Below are positions 6,892 through 8,522 of a stretch of DNA of 8,522 nt, piece by piece. The notes beneath the pieces were generated by a model. The model was not told the origin of the DNA, made no database searches, and saw nothing but the letters and a program-made list of their open reading frames with translations. Made by a program: the position numbers and the translations under genes. Origin of the DNA: Thermoguttaceae bacterium (lineage in GTDB: Bacteria; Planctomycetota; Planctomycetia; Pirellulales; Thermoguttaceae); NCBI GenBank assembly GCA_028695865.1, contig JAQVID010000098.1:1-8522 (forward strand), read 5' to 3'. Position 1 is the first letter of the stretch; each line of letters opens with the position of its first letter.

Positions 6892-6913
6892 TTTATATAA
6901 TGTTTATATAATG
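6892..6913. repeat. Tandem 11-bp AT-rich direct repeat
   Basis: TTTATATAATG occurs twice in direct contact (6892-6902 and 6903-6913). Each copy contains TATAAT on the plus strand, but neither has a -35-like hexamer 16-18 bases upstream and no gene follows on that strand, so I do not call a promoter. Confidence 0.5.
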
Positions 6914-7000
6914 AACAACAATTAATGAACAGCGTCGAAAGCGAAGAATTTCAGTAAGAAGCGATTGGCGCAAAACAGAATGCGTGGAAAAATGATAAAA

Positions 7001-7033
7001 ATCACAAAAAACGCGTTTGTCGATTTTTGTGAT
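7001..7033. terminator. AT-rich 10-bp perfect inverted repeat, possible bidirectional terminator
   Basis: ATCACAAAAA and TTTTTGTGAT pair exactly around a 13-base loop. It is the second dyad met by transcripts leaving the isomerase gene, after the GC-rich hairpin at 7065-7091. The A-run before and T-run inside the stem give some terminator character in both directions, but the stem is AT-rich and weak. A protein-binding site is the alternative. Confidence 0.35.
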
Positions 7034-7064
7034 ATTTCACGTGCCTTGACCTGCGAAAAGTGAA

Positions 7065-7091
7065 CGCGGGAGCAAGATACAAGCTCCCGCG
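7065..7091 (-). terminator. GC-rich hairpin after the isomerase gene
   Basis: CGCGGGAGC and GCTCCCGCG pair perfectly over nine bases with a nine-base loop, starting 26 bases after the isomerase TAA. In the minus direction the stem is followed by TTCACTTTTCG, a broken T-run. Position and stability support transcription termination of the isomerase gene. Confidence 0.6.
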
Positions 7092-7117
7092 GGGGAATTG
7101 AGCATCGGCAGAGTTTT

Positions 7118-7969
7118 TTACATGGCGCGTTTGAGTGTTTTAATACTTTCTTTGGCTAAACGCTCCACGCCAGGGCTGTAATCGAACGGTTCAATACCGA
7201 TCCAGCCGTTGAAACCGATCTCCTTCAAAGCACCCATAATTGGCTTGAAATCGAGTTTTCCGAAGCCGGGACCTTGCAAATTGGGATCGTTTGCGTGAAA
7301 CGTTTTCAAGTACGGACGCAACGCGGGGTCGCGAATCACGACCTCGGCCGGCTGCTTTTCGCTTCCGAACATCGCTTTGCAGTCGAGATGAACGCCGAGC
7401 CATTTTGATTTTCCCAACTTTTCTATGAGGAATCGCGCGTCCGAACCGGTTTGAAGGAAATTCGTTTCGAAGGGAGTGAGCGGTTCCAGACCAAGTACGA
7501 CTTTGGTTTCTTCCAGAGTGGGAAGCACCTTAGTGAGGACATCGGCGGCGTAATCATAAGCAGATTCCATCGACAGGTTGGGAAGCAGGTTTCGCTGCTG
7601 GGGGGAACCCAGGACCATGTATTGCCCGCCAATGTCACGGCAGAAATAAGCCAGTTCGCGCAGATACTCGGCAGTTTTATTTCGAATCTGATCTTCAGGC
7701 GAAGTCAGATAGAAACCGGTCGTTTTGGCCAGAAGCCAATGAAGACCGGATACACCGATACCCGTGGAAGACGCGACTTTGACGATGGAATCGCGTGTTT
7801 TTTGGTCTAATTTACGAACATCATCCAGTGGAGGATTGGCGTAGCTCAAATCCGAAGCGACGGTAAACGGAGCAAGTTCAACTCCGTCGTAACCGCATTC
7901 GGCGATAAAACGGAACTGCTTTTCCAAATTCCAACCGACGAACATCTCGTTGCACATCGCAATTTTCAT
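7118..7969 (-). CDS. Sugar phosphate isomerase/epimerase (xylose isomerase-like TIM barrel)
   Basis: This 283-residue protein has the fold and length of the AP-endonuclease-2/xylose-isomerase-like family, cytoplasmic TIM barrels that isomerise or epimerise sugars with a divalent metal. Visible elements are an N-terminal strand MKIAMCNEMFVGW, AECGYDGVELAPF (23-35), the segment TGIGVSGLHWLL (69-80), and the likely metal ligands Glu162 (LGLEPL), Asp196 (VHLDCKAM), His225 (TFHAND) and Glu260 (IGIEPFD). There is no signal peptide, unlike many planctomycete members of the family. The start is secure: AAAGGAGA ends seven bases before ATG 7969. It is transcribed alone, from a promoter about 200 bases upstream to a hairpin just downstream. 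Substrate cannot be named; a ketose 3-epimerase or inositol-type enzyme is possible. Confidence 0.9.
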   Translation of the reverse strand: MKIAMCNEMFVGWNLEKQFRFIAECGYDGVELAPFTVASDLSYANPPLDDVRKLDQKTRDSIVKVASSTGIGVSGLHWLLAKTTGFYLTSPEDQIRNKTAEYLRELAYFCRDIGGQYMVLGSPQQRNLLPNLSMESAYDYAADVLTKVLPTLEETKVVLGLEPLTPFETNFLQTGSDARFLIEKLGKSKWLGVHLDCKAMFGSEKQPAEVVIRDPALRPYLKTFHANDPNLQGPGFGKLDFKPIMGALKEIGFNGWIGIEPFDYSPGVERLAKESIKTLKRAM

Positions 7970-8168
7970 AAAACATCTCCTTTATTTTTTAGATTCTCTG
8001 ACATGACTATGGGTAAAAAATGAACAACAAGGGGACCAAAACGGTCGCGTGACAATCTTTAATGTTTTCTCGGAATGGGCAAAATAAATGAGAAACCATT
8101 CGCGGAAAATTTTGGCGGGTTCCAAACAAAGGCGGAAATTTCCGGGTGCGATTCCTTCTTCAAACTTA

Positions 8169-8197
8169 AGTCTACCTTAAAACTCAAAGGGTGTCAA
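8169..8197 (-). promoter_or_regulatory. Sigma70-type promoter for the isomerase gene
   Basis: On the minus strand, a perfect -35 TTGACA (8197-8192) and a -10 TAGACT (8174-8169, four of six) are separated by exactly 17 bases. Transcription would start near 8162, giving a leader of about 190 bases before the isomerase ATG at 7969. No riboswitch-like fold was recognised in that leader. Confidence 0.6.
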
Positions 8198-8453
8198 TTG
8201 TTCCGCCTGAAAAAATACTTGCTGTTCGCAGGTTGGAGTGATTTATTGGATTGTTTTGGTGAATTGGCCAAAAAGGTATGAATGGGGTTTGGTGACTTGT
8301 GTACAGTATTTGTGTCGAGTGTATTATTGTATGTAATATAATTTGCGGTGTTTATTATCATTGTATTGTTATTCATTCAGACAGAAACCTGGAGGTTCGT
8401 AATATTTTTAACATTCCGGGAAAGGAAAAAGTGGTCGATTTTGTCAAACCAGT

Positions 8454-8482
8454 TTGCACAAGGGTCAAAAATCTGTTATAAT
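8454..8482 (+). promoter_or_regulatory. Strong sigma70-type promoter with extended -10, facing out of the window
   Basis: TTGCAC (8454-8459) and a perfect TATAAT (8477-8482) are 17 bases apart, and TG at 8474-8475 forms an extended -10 (TGTTATAAT). The start site would be near 8489. The gene or RNA it drives lies beyond the right edge; the first 33 transcribed bases show no ribosome binding site or start. Confidence 0.65.
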
Positions 8483-8522
8483 GATCATTAAGGTTGGTTA
8501 TTTGTTCGCCTTTTGTTGTGGA

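Larger units (their letters stand above)
6322..7117. other. Gene-free stretch between minisatellite and isomerase gene
   Basis: No convincing gene is seen in about 800 bases. Short open frames on both strands lack recognisable domains. The minus strand at about 6500-6670 has a Cys-rich frame (CNECQNVVCCSCQ) that is stopped soon after and could be a decayed zinc-ribbon gene, but this is weak. Other content: a small GC hairpin (CGCCG/CGGCG, 6335-6349), a direct repeat gcctgtttc at 6795-6803 and 6807-6815, a tandem 11-mer near 6900, and two inverted repeats at its right end, listed separately. Confidence 0.6.
7970..8522. other. Gene-free AT-rich stretch with two outward-facing promoters
   Basis: No gene is supported here. 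A 68-codon plus-strand frame at 8075-8281 lacks a ribosome binding site and overlaps the minus-strand promoter. The T/G-rich part at about 8290-8390 shows no clear repeat unit. The stretch works as a divergent intergenic region: one promoter fires left into the isomerase gene and one fires right out of the window. Confidence 0.6.

Noticed and set aside
6896..6912. Two TATAAT elements as plus-strand promoters
   Set aside because: Neither has a -35-like hexamer at the right distance and no plus-strand gene follows.
8075..8281. 68-codon plus-strand frame
   Set aside because: No ribosome binding site, no domain, and it runs across the minus-strand promoter of the isomerase gene.

Overview
The window reads as a piece of a bacterial chromosome of about 50% GC that uses the standard code (TGA is a stop in several genes). 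The RecA sequence and a sugar-phosphate isomerase/epimerase of a type abundant in Planctomycetota suggest a planctomycete or a relative. This assignment is an inference from sequence style, not a search result. All seven protein genes I can support lie on the minus strand and are transcribed from right to left. No tRNA, rRNA, CRISPR array, integrase or transposase was seen.

Right part (7970-8522, then 7118-7969): a gene-free, AT-rich stretch holds two good sigma70-type promoters. One faces out of the right edge on the plus strand. The other faces left and fits the isomerase/epimerase gene, which has a strong ribosome binding site and ends at a GC-rich hairpin.

Middle (5970-7117): about 1.1 kb carries no convincing gene. 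It holds a decaying 27-bp minisatellite (6114-6321), an AT-rich perfect inverted repeat and, just ahead of recA, a 9-bp dyad. Next come recA (4860-5969) and, coupled to it by close contact, a RecA-superfamily ATPase of the KaiC/RAD55 type (3967-4851). The second ATPase keeps the Walker A motif but seems to lack the acidic pair that KaiC domains carry after strand 2. The two genes probably form an operon, so the ATPase may modulate RecA or its filament.

Left part (1-3700): a 266-bp gap with two adjoining dyads separates the recA operon from a tightly packed phage DNA-packaging module: small terminase, large terminase, an unrecognised basic protein, and a DUF4055-type portal protein that runs off the left edge. 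Stops and starts overlap at each junction (ATGA, an 8-base overlap, ATGA). The portal frame is open across all 1463 bases, so it is an intact but truncated-by-window gene and not a pseudogene. The module looks like the edge of a prophage or a domesticated packaging cassette that begins directly after the recA operon.
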